From contig JANQLG010000009.1 in the NCBI GenBank assembly GCA_028280715.1, positions 1-64,000 of the forward strand: a stretch of DNA of 64,000 nt. The letters are read 5' to 3'. A model generated the notes under the pieces. It did no database searches and was not told where the DNA came from. It worked only from the letters and a program-made list of their open reading frames with translations. How positions within the stretch are numbered: position 1 is the first letter of the stretch; each line of letters starts with the position of its first letter. This document shows positions 1 to 11,631 of the stretch, in pieces. Source of the stretch: Spongiibacteraceae bacterium (GTDB lineage Bacteria; Pseudomonadota; Gammaproteobacteria; Pseudomonadales; Dasaniaceae). The position numbers were made by a program, and so were the translations under genes.

Positions 1-2505
1 GGCTTCAAGTGCCTCTATTTCATCCTGACGCTGAACCTGCACATTCGACAGAAAACGAATCACTTCGTATTTCAGGTTATGTAACATTGACTGAAATAAT
101 TCGAAAGCTTCACGCTTGTATTCCTGTTTAGGGTTTTTTTGCGCATAGGCTCTCAGCCCAATTCCCTGGCGCAAGTGGTCCATGGTCGCCAAATGCTCTT
201 TCCACAAATTATCTAACACTTGCAGCATGATATGACGCTCAAATCTTCGAATGTCCGGGCCAATATCATTGGTTTTTTCTTCGTAAGCATTTTCAAGCGC
301 ATCGGCAATTTTTTCACGAAGCGTCTCTTCATGGAGATTGTCATCATCATCAAGCCATTGTTGAATAGGCAACATTAACCCAAACTCTGAACTCAAACGA
401 TTTTCAAGGCTCTGCACATCCCACTGTTCTTCCAAACTTTGTGGTGGAATATAATCACTGACTACATCATTGATAACATCTACACGTATTGTCTGAATCG
501 TGTCTTTAATATCATCGGTTTCCAGAAGATCGGCGCGCTGTTGATACACTATCTGACGCTGATCATTGGCAACATCATCATATTCCAGTAGCTGTTTACG
601 AATATCAAAATTGCGACCTTCAACTTTTCGCTGTGCTCGTTCGATGGAATTAGTCACCATATTGTGTTCGATAGCTTCTCCCTTTTCCATACCTAACGCT
701 TTCATAAAGTTTCGCACACGATCCGATGCGAAGATACGCATCAGGTTATCTTCCATGGAAAGATAAAAGCGCGACATACCGGGGTCACCCTGACGCCCTG
801 AACGACCACGAAGCTGGTTATCAATACGGCGAGATTCATGACGCTCGGTACCGATTATGTGCAATCCACCTGCTTCTAAAACCGCAGCGTGACGTTTTTT
901 CCATTCATCTCTAAGTTGCTCTATTTGTTTCTCAGATGGGTCTTTAAGTGCAGCGATCTCAGCTTCGACATTACCACCTAAGACAATATCTGTACCACGG
1001 CCTGCCATATTCGTCGCGATAGTAACGACTCCTTGTCTACCGGCCTGAGCAATGATCTCCGCTTCCTGCTGGTGAAATTTGGCATTAAGCACTTTGTGCT
1101 CAATTTTCGATTTTTTAAAACGCTGAGATAAGGCCTCAGACGTTTCAATAGAAGCGGTACCTACCAACACGGGAGCACCTTTTTCGATAATACTTTTTAC
1201 ATCATCGACAATAGCATCGTATTTTTCTTCAATGGTGAGATAAACCAAATCATTGAGATCGTCCCTTGCTATCGCTTGATTAGTCGGGATAACTACAACA
1301 TCCAGCCCATAAATTTGTTGAAATTCAAAGGCTTCGGTATCAGCTGTGCCAGTCATCCCTGCTAACTTATTAAATAAGCGGAAATAATTTTGGAAGGTGG
1401 TTGATGCCAGCGTTTGGCTTTCTGCCTGAATCGGTACACCTTCCTTCGCCTCAATGGCCTGGTGTAAACCTTCTGATAGACGTCTGCCGGGCATAGTCCT
1501 ACCAGTATGCTCATCAATTAAAACCACTTGGTTATTTTGCACAATATATTCAACGTCTCGACTGAATAGCACGTGTGCACGTAAACCCGAGTTAACATGT
1601 TGCAGCAAAGACAAGTTACTTGCTGAATACAAGCTCTCTCCATCTGGCAAAAAGCCTGCTTCCGATAACATTTCTTCAATCAGCAAATGCCCTTCTTCCG
1701 TCAGTTCAATATGACGAGTTTTTTCATCAACCGTGTAATGGCCTTCATGCTCTTCACTGGCAGGCTGTAATCTTGGGATTAACTGATTAATACGCTTGTA
1801 TAACTCCGAGCTATCTTCAGCAGGCCCGGAAATGATTAACGGCGTTCTGGCTTCATCAATAAGAATCGAGTCTACTTCATCGACGATCGCAAAGTTGAGA
1901 CCTCGTTGAAAGCGGTCTTCCAAACGAAACGCCATATTGTCGCGAAGATAGTCAAAACCAAATTCGTTGTTGGTTCCGTAGGTGATATCACATTCATAAG
2001 CTGCTCGTTTGGCATCACCATCCTGCCCAGAAACAATACTCCCTACACTCATTCCCAAAAATTCATAGATGGGGCGCATCCAATTGCTATCACGCTCAGC
2101 CAGATAATCATTAACGGTAACAACATAGGCTCCTTGGCCCGTCAAAGCATTTAGATAAACTGGCAATGTAGCCACCAGCGTTTTACCTTCACCGGTTCTC
2201 ATTTCCGCAATGCGACCTTCATGGAGAGTAAGACCACCGATTAACTGTACGTCAAAATGGCGCAATCCCAATGTGCGTTTACTCGCTTCACGTACTACAG
2301 CAAAGGCCTCTGGTAACAGGTTATCAAGTGTTTCTCCCTGTTCCAGCCTTTGCTTAAATTCATCAGTTTTAGCGCGCAATTCGTCGTTACTGAGCGCACT
2401 TAATTCTTCTTCAAAGGCGTTTATTTTTTGGACAGTTTTGCCCATACGCTTGAGTTCCCGGTCGTTTTTACTTCCGAAAACCTTCTTGACGATGTTTCCT
2501 AACAT
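1..2505 (-). CDS. secA: Preprotein translocase ATPase SecA (3' end cut by window edge)
   Basis: SecA is the ATPase motor that drives unfolded preproteins through SecYEG. The 835 codons from the ATG at 2505 to the left edge read without a stop. The N-terminus [20 protein letters not shown], the Walker A region [14 protein letters not shown], the [15 protein letters not shown] helicase motif and GTDIVLGG are all visible. The C-terminal linker and any zinc-binding tail (CxCxxxxxxxC) lie outside the window. It is the last visible gene of the dcw-lpxC-M23-secA string and is separated from the M23 gene by a terminator-like hairpin, so it may have its own promoter. No strong Shine-Dalgarno precedes the ATG. 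Confidence 0.97.
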   Translation of the reverse strand, partial: MLGNIVKKVFGSKNDRELKRMGKTVQKINAFEEELSALSNDELRAKTDEFKQRLEQGETLDNLLPEAFAVVREASKRTLGLRHFDVQLIGGLTLHEGRIAEMRTGEGKTLVATLPVYLNALTGQGAYVVTVNDYLAERDSNWMRPIYEFLGMSVGSIVSGQDGDAKRAAYECDITYGTNNEFGFDYLRDNMAFRLEDRFQRGLNFAIVDEVDSILIDEARTPLIISGPAEDSSELYKRINQLIPRLQPASEEHEGHYTVDEKTRHIELTEEGHLLIEEMLSEAGFLPDGESLYSASNLSLLQHVNSGLRAHVLFSRDVEYIVQNNQVVLIDEHTGRTMPGRRLSEGLHQAIEAKEGVPIQAESQTLASTTFQNYFRLFNKLAGMTGTADTEAFEFQQIYGLDVVVIPTNQAIARDDLNDLVYLTIEEKYDAIVDDVKSIIEKGAPVLVGTASIETSEALSQRFKKSKIEHKVLNAKFHQQEAEIIAQAGRQGVVTIATNMAGRGTDIVLGGNVEAEIAALKDPSEKQIEQLRDEWKKRHAAVLEAGGLHIIGTERHESRRIDNQLRGRSGRQGDPGMSRFYLSMEDNLMRIFASDRVRNFMKALGMEKGEAIEHNMVTNSIERAQRKVEGRNFDIRKQLLEYDDVANDQRQIVYQQRADLLETDDIKDTIQTIRVDVINDVVSDYIPPQSLEEQWDVQSLENRLSSEFGLMLPIQQWLDDDDNLHEETLREKIADALENAYEEKTNDIGPDIRRFERHIMLQVLDNLWKEHLATMDHLRQGIGLRAYAQKNPKQEYKREAFELFQSMLHNLKYEVIRFLSNVQVQRQDEIEALEA

Positions 2506-2537
2506 AATTCTGACTACTGAATAGATATTATTTGATC

Positions 2538-2569
2538 AATAAAACGAAGCGTGGAACGTTACTCCACGC
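2538..2569 (-). terminator. Intrinsic terminator between M23 peptidase gene and secA
   Basis: A 7-bp perfect stem (GCGTGGA/TCCACGC, 2549-2569, loop of 7) is followed on the minus strand by a T-rich tail (TTCGTTTTATT). It would end transcription from the lpxC/M23 side before secA. The call is from sequence only. Confidence 0.6.
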
Positions 2570-2592
2570 GGCGGAAGAAAGAAAGGGAAATT

Positions 2593-3519
2593 TCATCGAC
2601 TGGCGCGATGAATATAAGTAGCAGGATCGACTGGACGACCGTGTTTGTAGACTTCGAAATGGACATGAGGACCAGTGGAGCGACCACTGCTTCCCATCAG
2701 GGCAACCACTTGCCCTTTTTTAACAATATCACCCACCTTCACCTTATTTTCTTGATTGTGAGCATAGCGCGTCATATAGCCAGAGCCATGATTAATTTCC
2801 ACCATCTGACCATAGCCGTAACGCTCCCCCGACCAGGTCACTACACCAGAGGCGACAGCGATAATATCCGAACCACGCTTACCAGCGAAATCAACACCTT
2901 CGTGCATAGCTACATTACCGGTAAAGGGGTCATTACGCAGACCAAAATGGGAGGACATCCAGCCCTTTTTAATAGGTCGGCCTGCCAAGAAAATATCGTG
3001 CTCGATTTTTCTGTTAGCGAGTAAGGTCTCCAGGATTTGTAGTTGTTGTTCTCGGTCTTCAACACGTTGAACCAGCTGATCGATAGCATTAACAAAATCG
3101 GGCTTGTCATAACTACTACCGAGATCATCACTTTCGGGGCCACCCATTGCTGGCACCTGGCTAAAGTCAAACTCGCCTTTATCAAGCTTGGCTATAGTCG
3201 TAATTCTCTCACCAAGAGCATCCAGACGAACCAATCTGGCCTGCAACTCCGCCATTCTCAAAGTTAAAGCCTGTAACTGCTGTTCAGTATGCTGTTTAGT
3301 TTCCGCCAGTACTAGCTGTTCTTTCTGGTTTTCTTGCTGAAGGGCTTTCAGGGCAGCGCTATCAAGCGCCTCATCCTGGACAGACATGCTATAACCCAAA
3401 TAGCCACCAACCCCAAGGGGGGCACCTAAAAGGCATAACGATAGTAAAGTACGGGTCCAACGGCCTAGTGAAAGGGTCTTGGATTGACCATTTTTACCAC
3501 TGATGATAATGACTTTCAT
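2593..3519 (-). CDS. M23 family (LytM-type) metallopeptidase, membrane-anchored
   Basis: This is a predicted peptidoglycan endopeptidase or divisome-associated LytM factor. One transmembrane segment (about residues 25-46) is followed by a coiled-coil region rich in Q/E/L (about 55-110) and a C-terminal peptidase M23 domain (about 185-300). The domain keeps the zinc motif HEGVDFAG (HxxxD) and the HVHFEV motif, so it is probably catalytically active. An M23 gene between lpxC and secA is the arrangement known from Pseudomonas and relatives, which suggests a cell-envelope role linked to division. The ATG at 3519 gives a 308-residue protein. Confidence 0.88.
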   Translation of the reverse strand: MKVIIISGKNGQSKTLSLGRWTRTLLSLCLLGAPLGVGGYLGYSMSVQDEALDSAALKALQQENQKEQLVLAETKQHTEQQLQALTLRMAELQARLVRLDALGERITTIAKLDKGEFDFSQVPAMGGPESDDLGSSYDKPDFVNAIDQLVQRVEDREQQLQILETLLANRKIEHDIFLAGRPIKKGWMSSHFGLRNDPFTGNVAMHEGVDFAGKRGSDIIAVASGVVTWSGERYGYGQMVEINHGSGYMTRYAHNQENKVKVGDIVKKGQVVALMGSSGRSTGPHVHFEVYKHGRPVDPATYIHRASR

Positions 3520-3661
3520 TGGATAGGTAGCCGATTGTTTTTTGTTAGACCGTTGGGTGCTTTAGACAAATCGCACTAAATATCGCATATAAATCAGCGT
3601 ATTACCAATACAATGATCAGGAATTAGGTGAAGAAGCGCAAAGTTTAGACAAAAAATTGAC

Positions 3662-4573
3662 TTAAACTACTGCCACAGGCGCCATATAAGAGATCGGTGC
3701 GTCCGCCTGATCCTCAAAAGTAACTACCTCCCAAGCATCAGTTTCAGCAATCAAGGCTCTTAATGAAGCGTTATTTAAGGCATGTCCTGACTTGTGAGCT
3801 TTAAATTCTCCAATCAGGCTATTTCCCAACAGATACAGGTCACCGATGGCATCCAATACCTTGTGCTTGACGAATTCATCTTCGTAGCGAAGACCGTCTT
3901 CGTTAAGGATACGGTACTCATCCACTACAATGGCATTGTCCATGCTGCCACCTTGGGCTAAGCCTTGGGAACGAAGGTACTCAAATTCGTGCATAAAACC
4001 GAAGGTTCTGGCACGACTGACTTCCTTAACGAAAGAAGTACTTGAGAAATCCAAAGCCGCTTCACCTGTGCAATTGCGGAAAACCGGATGATCAAAATCT
4101 ATTGTGAACGATACTTTGAAGCCATCAAAAGGGAGGAAGCTGGCAACTTTATCGTCGACTTTAATCGTAACCGGCCGCTTGATGCGGATGAACTGCTTGG
4201 CTTTGGACTGCTCTTCAATACCAGCAGATTGAATCAGAAATACAAATGGACCAGCACTGCCATCCATAATTGGCACTTCCGCAGCACTCAGCTCGACATA
4301 AGCGTTATCAATACCCAGGCCCGCCATCGCCGACAATAAATGCTCGACGGTAGATACACGAACACCATCCTTCACCAGGGTCGTCGATAAAGTAGTATCG
4401 CCTACGTTTTCGGCGCGAGCCGGGATTTCAACCGCCGGATCCAAATCGGTACGACGAAACACAATGCCGGTATCTACTGGTGCAGGTAACAGGTTCAAAT
4501 ACACCTTTTCTCCTGTGTGGAGACCTACACCGGTTGCACGGATAGCGTTTCTGAGTGTGCGTTGTCTAATCAT
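3662..4573 (-). CDS. lpxC: UDP-3-O-acyl-N-acetylglucosamine deacetylase LpxC
   Basis: LpxC catalyses the first committed step of lipid A synthesis, the zinc-dependent deacetylation of UDP-3-O-acyl-GlcNAc in the cytoplasm. The 303-residue length is standard. Zinc ligands H78 (in EHLLSA), H237 and D241 (in HKVLD) and the catalytic H264 (KSGHALNN) occur at the same numbers as in the Pseudomonas enzyme. It lies directly after ftsZ with a 222-nt gap, the usual position at the end of the dcw cluster; the gap could hold a separate promoter. In enterobacteria LpxC is controlled by FtsH proteolysis through its C-terminus; here the tail ends in MAPVAVV. Confidence 0.98.
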   Translation of the reverse strand: MIRQRTLRNAIRATGVGLHTGEKVYLNLLPAPVDTGIVFRRTDLDPAVEIPARAENVGDTTLSTTLVKDGVRVSTVEHLLSAMAGLGIDNAYVELSAAEVPIMDGSAGPFVFLIQSAGIEEQSKAKQFIRIKRPVTIKVDDKVASFLPFDGFKVSFTIDFDHPVFRNCTGEAALDFSSTSFVKEVSRARTFGFMHEFEYLRSQGLAQGGSMDNAIVVDEYRILNEDGLRYEDEFVKHKVLDAIGDLYLLGNSLIGEFKAHKSGHALNNASLRALIAETDAWEVVTFEDQADAPISYMAPVAVV

Positions 4574-4795
4574 GGCCTATCTTCTGATTATTAATAAACA
4601 GTTTACAATCATATAAGTAAGGGCCCACTTACTATGAGAACCAAGAAAATCAGCTACAGGTAAAAGTGAGGCGCGCATACTACCAAAGAACGCTGCCGAC
4701 GCCAAATATCTTCTACCTATTACCTTCGAACTACGACCTTCTTACTTCTTATATAAATCCAACAATCTGCGAACTGGTTATACTTCAACCAACCA

Positions 4796-5971
4796 CTAAT
4801 CAGCCTGCCTGCGCAGAAAAGCCGGGATATCCAAATATTCCATATCCTTCTCCTCTACAGAAGATGCCGCAGCTTGTACCACCTCTCGAGGAGCTGTCGC
4901 CTGTGTCTGCTGGCTGTTGTTACGCATTACCGTAGGACGATCCAGATTGCGATAATCCGGTGCCGCAGTCTCTATAGACTTATTCTCTACCACTTTTAGT
5001 GGCGTCTCTGCAGCATCACCGCCAAGGCCAGTCGCTACAACAGTAACACGCAACTCCTCTGACATCTCTGGATCAATAACAGTTCCCACCACGACTGTCG
5101 CATTATCAGAAGCAAATTCTTCAACAGTATCACCTACCTCTGAAAATTCGCCCAACGATAAGTCCAATCCCGCTGTGATATTCACCAGGATACCTCTGGC
5201 ACCTTGCAGGTTAATATCATCCAACAGTGGACTGCGAATCGCCGCTTCAGCTGCTTCACGCGCCCTATTTTCTCCACGCGCTTGACCGGTGCCCATCATT
5301 GCCATACCCATTTCGGACATCACCGTGCGAACATCAGCAAAATCCACATTGATCATACCCGGGCGAATAATAAGATCGGCAATACCCTGTACCGCCCCCA
5401 GCAGAACATCGTTAGCTGTTTTAAAGGCTTCCAGCAGACTAGCACTTTTCCCTAGAACATCCAGTAACTTCTCATTAGGAATAGTGATCAACGAGTCCAC
5501 ATGTTGTTGCAGTTCTTTCATGCCTTGCTCGGCAATTTGTGAACGCTTCTTACCTTCAAAGGAAAAGGGTCGGGTTACAACAGCTACTGTTAATACACCA
5601 AGATCTTTGGCAATTTCAGCAACCACAGGTGCAGCACCCGTTCCTGTTCCACCGCCCATACCAGCAGTAATAAATACCATATCCGCGCCTTGCAATGCTT
5701 CTGCAATTCGCTCACGGTCTTCTAACGCCGCCTGACGACCAATTTCAGGGTTGGCGCCTGCACCCAAGCCCTTAGTAATATTGCTACCTAACTGTAGCAC
5801 TGTGGTGGTTTCAATATCGGTCAATGCTTGTGCATCGGTATTGGCGCATACAAACTCCACGCCATCGACAGCATTAGCGATCATATGCTTCACAGCATTA
5901 CCGCCACCACCGCCGACACCGATCACTTTTATGACCGCGTTCTGTGGTACATTATCGACTAGTTCAAACAT
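4796..5971 (-). CDS. ftsZ: Cell division GTPase FtsZ
   Basis: FtsZ is the tubulin-like GTPase that polymerises into the Z ring. The 391-residue protein has the tubulin signature GGGTGTGAAP, the GTP-binding N-terminal segment GVGGGGGNAV, a variable linker (about 320-375) and the conserved C-terminal tail EYLDIPAFLRRQAD that binds FtsA and other partners. A good ribosome site (AAGGGAG, 6-7 nt before the ATG) supports the start. It follows ftsA with a 69-nt gap. Confidence 0.98.
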   Translation of the reverse strand: MFELVDNVPQNAVIKVIGVGGGGGNAVKHMIANAVDGVEFVCANTDAQALTDIETTTVLQLGSNITKGLGAGANPEIGRQAALEDRERIAEALQGADMVFITAGMGGGTGTGAAPVVAEIAKDLGVLTVAVVTRPFSFEGKKRSQIAEQGMKELQQHVDSLITIPNEKLLDVLGKSASLLEAFKTANDVLLGAVQGIADLIIRPGMINVDFADVRTVMSEMGMAMMGTGQARGENRAREAAEAAIRSPLLDDINLQGARGILVNITAGLDLSLGEFSEVGDTVEEFASDNATVVVGTVIDPEMSEELRVTVVATGLGGDAAETPLKVVENKSIETAAPDYRNLDRPTVMRNNSQQTQATAPREVVQAAASSVEEKDMEYLDIPAFLRRQAD

Positions 5972-6040
5972 AGTTTTCTCCCTTTTGGCTTTAATGCCGC
6001 AACCAAAACATCAAGCTACAGCAGTTATAACATTTAAAAA

Positions 6041-7276
6041 TTAAAAGTTGTTTTGAATCCATTTTTTAGCGCGTCCGAATAAACCTTCAGTTTGCTGCGA
6101 ACGCCCCGTATTCACTTCACCACCAGAATGTTGCTTCAATCCATACTGCAACAATCCAACCCCCGTCGAATAAATAGGATTGCGCACAATATCGGTTAAG
6201 CCTTCTACATCCTGCGGTGTACCTATTCGTACAGGGGTATGAAAAATTTCTTCGGCAAGTTCTACAACACCTTCCATTTTCGAAGTGCCGCCGGTAAGCA
6301 CTATTCCGGCAGCGATTAGATCTTCATAGCCACTGCGTCTTAATTCGGCCTGTACCAATGTAAATAACTCGTCGTACCGAGGTTCTACTACTTCAGCTAA
6401 GGCCTGTCTCGACAAATCACGCGGCGGCCTCTCACCTACACTGGGCACTTTGATAGTTTCATCTGCACCGGCTAATTGTGTTAATGCGCAGGCGTATTTG
6501 ATTTTAATTTCTTCTGCATGTTGCGTGGGCGTCCTTAAAGCCATAGCAATATCGTTAGTTACCTGATCGCCCGCAATGGGAATAACACCGGTATGCCGTA
6601 TTGCACCTTCGGTAAAAATAGCTATATCTGTAGTTCCACCACCAATATCAACCAGGCAAACCCCCAGCTCACGTTCATCATCAGTGAGTACCGCATAACT
6701 CGAAGCCAGTTGCTCTAAAATAATGTCCTCTACTTCCAGGCCACAGCGACGAATACACTTTTCAATATTTTGTGCAGCATTAACTGCGCAGGTCACTAGA
6801 TGAACCTTGGCCTCCAAACGAACACCTGACATACCTAACGGCTCTTTAATACCCTCCTGCGTATCGATCACATATTCCTGCGGCAAAATATGCAGCACCT
6901 TTTGATCGGCCGGAATAGCAACAGCCTGCGCCGCATCAATTACACGCTCCAAATCTAATTGATACACTTCGCGATCTCTGATGGCGACAATACCGTGCGA
7001 ATTCAAACTGCGAATATGATTACCCGCTATCCCCGCATAGACGGAATGAATATGGCAGCCAGCCATTAATTCAGCCTCTTCGATAGCACGCTGAATCGAC
7101 TGCACAGTAGATTCGATATTAACCACCACACCTTTCTTTAAACCGCGCGACGGGTGTGAACCAATGCCGACAATTTCCAAACCCCCGTCGGTATTAATCG
7201 CACCGACAATGGCAACAACTTTGGAAGTACCAATATCAAGACCAACAATCATTTTATTTTCTGTTGAGCCACCCAT
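6041..7276 (-). CDS. ftsA: Cell division protein FtsA
   Basis: FtsA is the actin-like ATPase that tethers FtsZ to the membrane and recruits later divisome proteins. The actin-fold phosphate motifs GLDIGTSKVVAIVG and VDIGGGTTDIA are present, and the C-terminal amphipathic membrane-targeting helix reads FGRAKKWIQNNF. The frame is open further upstream into ftsQ, but the ATG at 7276 (MGGSTENKMIVGLDIG) is chosen because AGGGGAG lies 9 nt before it and the resulting 411 residues match the family. A second ATG at 7252 has no comparable ribosome site. The gene begins 40 nt after ftsQ. Confidence 0.97.
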   Translation of the reverse strand: MGGSTENKMIVGLDIGTSKVVAIVGAINTDGGLEIVGIGSHPSRGLKKGVVVNIESTVQSIQRAIEEAELMAGCHIHSVYAGIAGNHIRSLNSHGIVAIRDREVYQLDLERVIDAAQAVAIPADQKVLHILPQEYVIDTQEGIKEPLGMSGVRLEAKVHLVTCAVNAAQNIEKCIRRCGLEVEDIILEQLASSYAVLTDDERELGVCLVDIGGGTTDIAIFTEGAIRHTGVIPIAGDQVTNDIAMALRTPTQHAEEIKIKYACALTQLAGADETIKVPSVGERPPRDLSRQALAEVVEPRYDELFTLVQAELRRSGYEDLIAAGIVLTGGTSKMEGVVELAEEIFHTPVRIGTPQDVEGLTDIVRNPIYSTGVGLLQYGLKQHSGGEVNTGRSQQTEGLFGRAKKWIQNNF

Positions 7277-7316
7277 TAAGTAATACTCCCCTGAATATCT
7301 TTTTTCTCGTACATAA

Positions 7317-8126
7317 CTAGTTAACCACCGGTTGACGCCAAGCCAATGCGAAGCCATTGCTATAACGCATGTCAATACTGGCGACGCGATCAAAATGATC
7401 AGTTAAAGTTTCCGAATAGACGTCTATAAAGCGCTTCATCTTTTCCATGATTTCTCCATCACCTAATACAACCGAAACTTCATTATTGATTTGTGCCGCC
7501 CAGCCACCACGCTTATTAAGTGTCAATGCGTTTAGTGCTAAATCATGGCGTTTCAATGCCTCACTTAGCTGTCGAAAATAACTCACCACATCCAGGGCAC
7601 GAGACTCAGGCCCATGCAAACGCGGCAGATCGTTAAAATCGGTATAACCATTCTTTCTTTTTGTTGGAAAAAATATTTCGCCTCGATGATTCAAAAAACC
7701 GTTATCACCCCATTTAGCAATAGCCGTTTGCTCTATCACCTTAATATCTATTTGATCCGGCCATACTCTGGTAACTTTTACATCAAACACCCAAGGCTGA
7801 ATCAGCAACTGGTTCCTAATCCCCTCCAAGTCCAACCGAATAAACCCTTCCGCTAAAAATGGCTGCACTTCGTTTATTACTACCTGTTTATCTACGTAAC
7901 GAAACTCTCCACTGGCTAATACCCTGGCAACAGGTTTATTTAAAAATATGAGTGACGCCTGATAAACCACCACTAGCATTGCACTCCCTATTAAAGCAAA
8001 GCAAAAAGGCAATAATTTCTGCCATTGAAAGCGAGCTACTTCAGTGCTTTTACTACTGGCCCCTCTAGCTTTAGCAGCTCGACGAGGCTTAGTTGCTGAT
8101 TTCATTAATACCTTTGAGAAAAGCAT
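7317..8126 (-). CDS. ftsQ: Cell division protein FtsQ
   Basis: FtsQ is a bitopic inner-membrane protein that links early and late divisome parts through FtsB and FtsL. A basic cytoplasmic N-terminus (KPRRAAKARG) precedes one transmembrane segment (about 38-60), followed by a POTRA domain (FRYVDKQVVINEVQPFL onward) and the FtsQ beta domain. The start is uncertain: the ATG at 8126 gives 269 residues and couples closely to ddl; an ATG at 8105 has AAAGG 6 nt upstream and gives 262 residues. It sits between ddl and ftsA as in other gammaproteobacteria. Confidence 0.95.
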   Translation of the reverse strand: MLFSKVLMKSATKPRRAAKARGASSKSTEVARFQWQKLLPFCFALIGSAMLVVVYQASLIFLNKPVARVLASGEFRYVDKQVVINEVQPFLAEGFIRLDLEGIRNQLLIQPWVFDVKVTRVWPDQIDIKVIEQTAIAKWGDNGFLNHRGEIFFPTKRKNGYTDFNDLPRLHGPESRALDVVSYFRQLSEALKRHDLALNALTLNKRGGWAAQINNEVSVVLGDGEIMEKMKRFIDVYSETLTDHFDRVASIDMRYSNGFALAWRQPVVN

Positions 8127-8133
8127 CAATTAC

Positions 8134-9084
8134 CTAACCTTTATGCTCGATCACACTCAAACGAAGTATTTCTTCGACGAGCTGTTCAAAACTAATACCC
8201 TCGGCTTTAGCCGCCATTGGCACCAAACTGTGACTTGTCATTCCCGGCACAGTATTCACTTCCAATAAATAAAAATTGCCATTTTTATCACTCATAAAAT
8301 CAACTCGGCCCCAGCCGCTACCACCAACGCTTTCAAAAGCTTGAAGAGCAAGCGCTTGCAGTTTTTTTTCGACCACAACATCTAAACCACAAGGAATAAA
8401 ATATTGTGTTTGATCAGATAAATATTTTGCTTCGTAGTCATAAAAAACATTATTAGTTTGCAAACGAATAGCAGGTAGAATACGGTCTCCCAATATTGAT
8501 ACGGTGTACTCTTCTCCTTCAATCCACTGTTCGGCCATTACTGTGCCACAATATTTTTTCGCATTAAGATAAGCACTTTTCAACTCATCAGCAGTATCAA
8601 CTATCGCCATCCCAATACTTGATCCTTCTGTTGCAGGCTTAACAACAACCTTGCCAAAGCTATTACAAACGTTTTGCCAATCAGTCTGATCCGCCAAAAC
8701 ACAAAATTCAGGTGACGGAAAATCCATCCCTTTCCACATATATTTAGTTCTGACCTTATCCATCGATAAAGCACAGGCTGCAACAGAACTTCCCGTGTAG
8801 CTAACACCAATATTTTGTAAAGCACCCTGTACCGTTCCATCTTCACCATCACCACCATGCAGCGCGATAAATACATGCTTAAAATTTTTACCAACCGTTA
8901 ACAGCCAGTCATCTTCTTTTGTATCGACTGCTTCTGCAGCAATTCCGGAATTTTGTAAGGCACTTAAAATAGCCTCACCACTTTGTAACGAAACTTCACG
9001 TTCGGATGAGCGGCCACCCAATAACACAGCAACGGGAGATACCAACTGCTGACGCCATTGCTGATCAATAGAAAAGCCACTCAT
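8134..9084 (-). CDS. ddl: D-alanine--D-alanine ligase
   Basis: This ATP-grasp enzyme joins two D-alanines for the MurF step of peptidoglycan precursor synthesis. Visible motifs include [16 protein letters not shown] at the N-terminus, the substrate loop [13 protein letters not shown] and the ATP-grasp segment [12 protein letters not shown], with the metal-binding EVNTVPGMT near the end. The 316-residue length fits the DdlB type. The ATG overlaps the murC stop by 4 nt (ATGA), which indicates translational coupling. Confidence 0.97.
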   Translation of the reverse strand: MSGFSIDQQWRQQLVSPVAVLLGGRSSEREVSLQSGEAILSALQNSGIAAEAVDTKEDDWLLTVGKNFKHVFIALHGGDGEDGTVQGALQNIGVSYTGSSVAACALSMDKVRTKYMWKGMDFPSPEFCVLADQTDWQNVCNSFGKVVVKPATEGSSIGMAIVDTADELKSAYLNAKKYCGTVMAEQWIEGEEYTVSILGDRILPAIRLQTNNVFYDYEAKYLSDQTQYFIPCGLDVVVEKKLQALALQAFESVGGSGWGRVDFMSDKNGNFYLLEVNTVPGMTSHSLVPMAAKAEGISFEQLVEEILRLSVIEHKG

Positions 9085-10550
9085 ACTTTTTTATCCAACT
9101 TTTTTCCTAATTTTCCTGCAGCCATTTCAGCTGCTAATTCAGCAGACAACGCTCCGACATTGCCCGCCCCCTGCGTAAGAATCACATCGCCCGGGCGAGC
9201 CAAATCGGCTAATACTTCTGCTACTAAATCTGTCTTTTCAACAAAGACCGGATCGATATGACCCCGGTTGCGAATACTGCCGCATAAACTTCTTCCATCA
9301 GCCCCTGCAATAGGTTCTTCGCCGGCAGAATAAACTTCTAACAAAATCAAACTGTCGACCGTTGATAACACGCGGACAAAATCTTCAAATAAATCTTTAG
9401 TACGTGTGTAACGATGAGGTTGATAAACCATCAGCAAGCGTCGATCTGGCCAGGCTTGTCTAGCTGCTGCTATTGTTGCTTCAACTTCTGTGGGGTGATG
9501 ACCATAGTCATCAACTAACAATACACTGCCCTGATTAACTTCAAATTCACCGTACAACTGAAAACGTCGACCAACACCTTGGAAATTTTTTAGTCCATTT
9601 TGAATAGCACTATCATCGATACCCTCATCGGTTGCTACCGTTGCAGCCGCCGCCGCATTTAAAATATTATGATTGCCCGGCATATTAATGGTGATATCAA
9701 TATCACCTTTGTTATCAGGACGCTTAAGTACAAAGGAAGAGCTCAGACTTTGTTTAGTGACCTGAGTAATTGAATAATCCGCATCTTCGCTAAAGCCATA
9801 GGTCAATACCTGACGTCCTACTGCGGGCAAAATATCCCGGACCACATCATCATCAATACAGAGCACCGCCATTCCATAAAACGGCAAATTATGTAAAAAC
9901 TCTATGAAGGTTTTTTTCAACTTATTAAAATCGCCTTCATAGGTTGCCATATGATCAGCTTCAATATTGGTTACCACAGATATCATTGGCTGTAGATGCA
10001 AAAATGATGCATCACTTTCATCCGCCTCTGCCACCAGATAACGACTTTCTCCTAATCGAGCATTGGTACCAGCGCTATTTAGCAAGCCACCAATAACAAA
10101 TGTTGGATCTAAGCCTGCCTCGCCAAAAATGGAAGCAATCAAACTGGTTGTTGTGGTTTTTCCATGAGTGCCCGCAACGGCAATTCCATGACGATAGCGC
10201 ATCAATTCCGCTAACATTTCTGCTCGGGGCACAACCGGAATACGATTAGCTCTTGCCGCTATTACTTCCACATTTTCACTTTGTACTGCTGAGGAACACA
10301 CAACCACATCTGCTCCCTCAATATTTTTTCCCTCATGACCAATAAAAATATTGGCCCCCATATCCTGTAAACGTTTAGTCACTTGCGATGACCGAATATC
10401 AGAACCAGAAACCTGGTAACCGATATTCAACAATACCTCAGCAATGCCGCTCATACCTGCACCACCAACACCAATAAAATGTATTGTTTTGATACGGCGC
10501 ATTTCAGGAACAATAAAGCGCGCAACAGCTTGTGTTTCTAACTTAGCCAC
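9081..10550 (-). CDS. murC: UDP-N-acetylmuramate--L-alanine ligase MurC
   Basis: MurC adds L-alanine to UDP-MurNAc, the first amino acid of the stem peptide. The sequence has the N-terminal Rossmann motif [16 protein letters not shown], the Mur ligase ATP loop [16 protein letters not shown] and the DDYGHHPTE motif. The frame is open 45 nt further upstream, but a GTG at 10550 preceded by GGAGGTGGCGC is the better start (489 residues, VAKLETQAV...). It overlaps the murG stop by 8 nt, consistent with coupling. Confidence 0.97.
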   Translation of the reverse strand: MAKLETQAVARFIVPEMRRIKTIHFIGVGGAGMSGIAEVLLNIGYQVSGSDIRSSQVTKRLQDMGANIFIGHEGKNIEGADVVVCSSAVQSENVEVIAARANRIPVVPRAEMLAELMRYRHGIAVAGTHGKTTTTSLIASIFGEAGLDPTFVIGGLLNSAGTNARLGESRYLVAEADESDASFLHLQPMISVVTNIEADHMATYEGDFNKLKKTFIEFLHNLPFYGMAVLCIDDDVVRDILPAVGRQVLTYGFSEDADYSITQVTKQSLSSSFVLKRPDNKGDIDITINMPGNHNILNAAAAATVATDEGIDDSAIQNGLKNFQGVGRRFQLYGEFEVNQGSVLLVDDYGHHPTEVEATIAAARQAWPDRRLLMVYQPHRYTRTKDLFEDFVRVLSTVDSLILLEVYSAGEEPIAGADGRSLCGSIRNRGHIDPVFVEKTDLVAEVLADLARPGDVILTQGAGNVGALSAELAAEMAAGKLGKKLDKKV

Positions 10551-11631
10551 GCGCCACCTCCAAACAAATATTAGCAACCTGTTCTGCTGCATCATTTTTT
10601 GCTAAAGAACGCGCAGCACATGCCATAGACATCAATCGAGTTCGATCGGTATTAAATTTTTCGATCATCGCAGATATATTTTCTTTACTCATTGACGCTT
10701 GCGGTATCAACTCAGCGGCATCATTATCAGACAACCAACGGGCATTAGCAGTTTGATGATCGTCAATAGCATGTGGTAACGGTACTAATACTGATGCCAC
10801 ACCTGCAGACATTAACTCTGCAACTGTGAGCGCACCCGCTCGACAAATAACCAAATCCGCCCAGGAGTATGCCTCAGCCATATCAGTAATAAATGCTTCA
10901 ACCTTTGCCGATAAATTTAATGAGTCATAAAGTGATTTGACCACATCAACATGAGCAGCGCCGGTTTGATGCCACACCTCTGGTCGATCATTTTCGCTTA
11001 TTACACTGAGAGCTTGAGGTAGTAGCTCATTAATGGGCTTAGCACCCAAACTACCACCCAAAACCAATAATTTGAGCTTGTCCGAGCGACCGACACCTCG
11101 CTGCTCCGGTGCCGGCAGCCGGACGATTTCTTCCCTAACCGGATTACCAATATAACTCCCTTTTTCTCCCCCTAATCCCATCGGATACCCTTGAAGGATT
11201 TTTTCAGCAAAATTAGCTAACAGTTTATTCGTTGTGCCTGCAACTGCATTTTGCTCATGAATCACCAGAGGCCGCCCCATCAACCATGCCGTGAATCCTC
11301 CGGGACCAGAGGCAAACCCTCCCATACCCAAAACACAAATGGGTTTTAACCGCGAAATAATTTTTAATGACTGCCAAATAGCGCCTAACAATTGGAAACA
11401 GGCCTTTATCGCACTCACAATATTTTTACCGCGCAATCCAGAAACACTAATGTAGTGAATCGGTATATTAGCCGCTGGCACTAATTTTGATTCTATACCT
11501 CTGGTTGTTCCCAACCACTCAACGGCAATACCGCGTTGTTGTAAACTATGGGCAGCCGCTAATGCCGGAAAAACATGGCCGCCAGTGCCACCAGCCATAA
11601 TTAATACCGTTTTGGGAAGTAAATCAGACAT
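10543..11631 (-). CDS. murG: UDP-GlcNAc transferase MurG (lipid II synthase)
   Basis: MurG transfers GlcNAc from UDP-GlcNAc to lipid I on the inner face of the membrane, making lipid II. It is a two-domain GT-B glycosyltransferase with the N-terminal loop [14 protein letters not shown], a second glycine loop [12 protein letters not shown] and the C-terminal donor-binding segment [16 protein letters not shown]. The ATG at 11631 is preceded by TTGGAGGGGAGT and gives 362 residues. It overlaps the end of ftsW by 8 nt. Confidence 0.97.
   Translation of the reverse strand: MSDLLPKTVLIMAGGTGGHVFPALAAAHSLQQRGIAVEWLGTTRGIESKLVPAANIPIHYISVSGLRGKNIVSAIKACFQLLGAIWQSLKIISRLKPICVLGMGGFASGPGGFTAWLMGRPLVIHEQNAVAGTTNKLLANFAEKILQGYPMGLGGEKGSYIGNPVREEIVRLPAPEQRGVGRSDKLKLLVLGGSLGAKPINELLPQALSVISENDRPEVWHQTGAAHVDVVKSLYDSLNLSAKVEAFITDMAEAYSWADLVICRAGALTVAELMSAGVASVLVPLPHAIDDHQTANARWLSDNDAAELIPQASMSKENISAMIEKFNTDRTRLMSMACAARSLAKNDAAEQVANICLEVARG

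Noticed and set aside
2551-3024. 157-residue plus-strand frame over the M23 peptidase gene
   Set aside because: Antisense to a conserved catalytic domain; no recognisable protein features.
4615-4632. AGTAAG/CTTACT dyad in the ftsZ-lpxC gap as a terminator
   Set aside because: Only 6 bp with a GC-rich loop and no T-run; more likely part of the lpxC upstream region, with no basis for a firm call.
5289-5735. 148-residue plus-strand frame inside ftsZ
   Set aside because: Fully antisense to ftsZ, low-complexity composition, no ribosome site; a shadow of a strongly biased gene.
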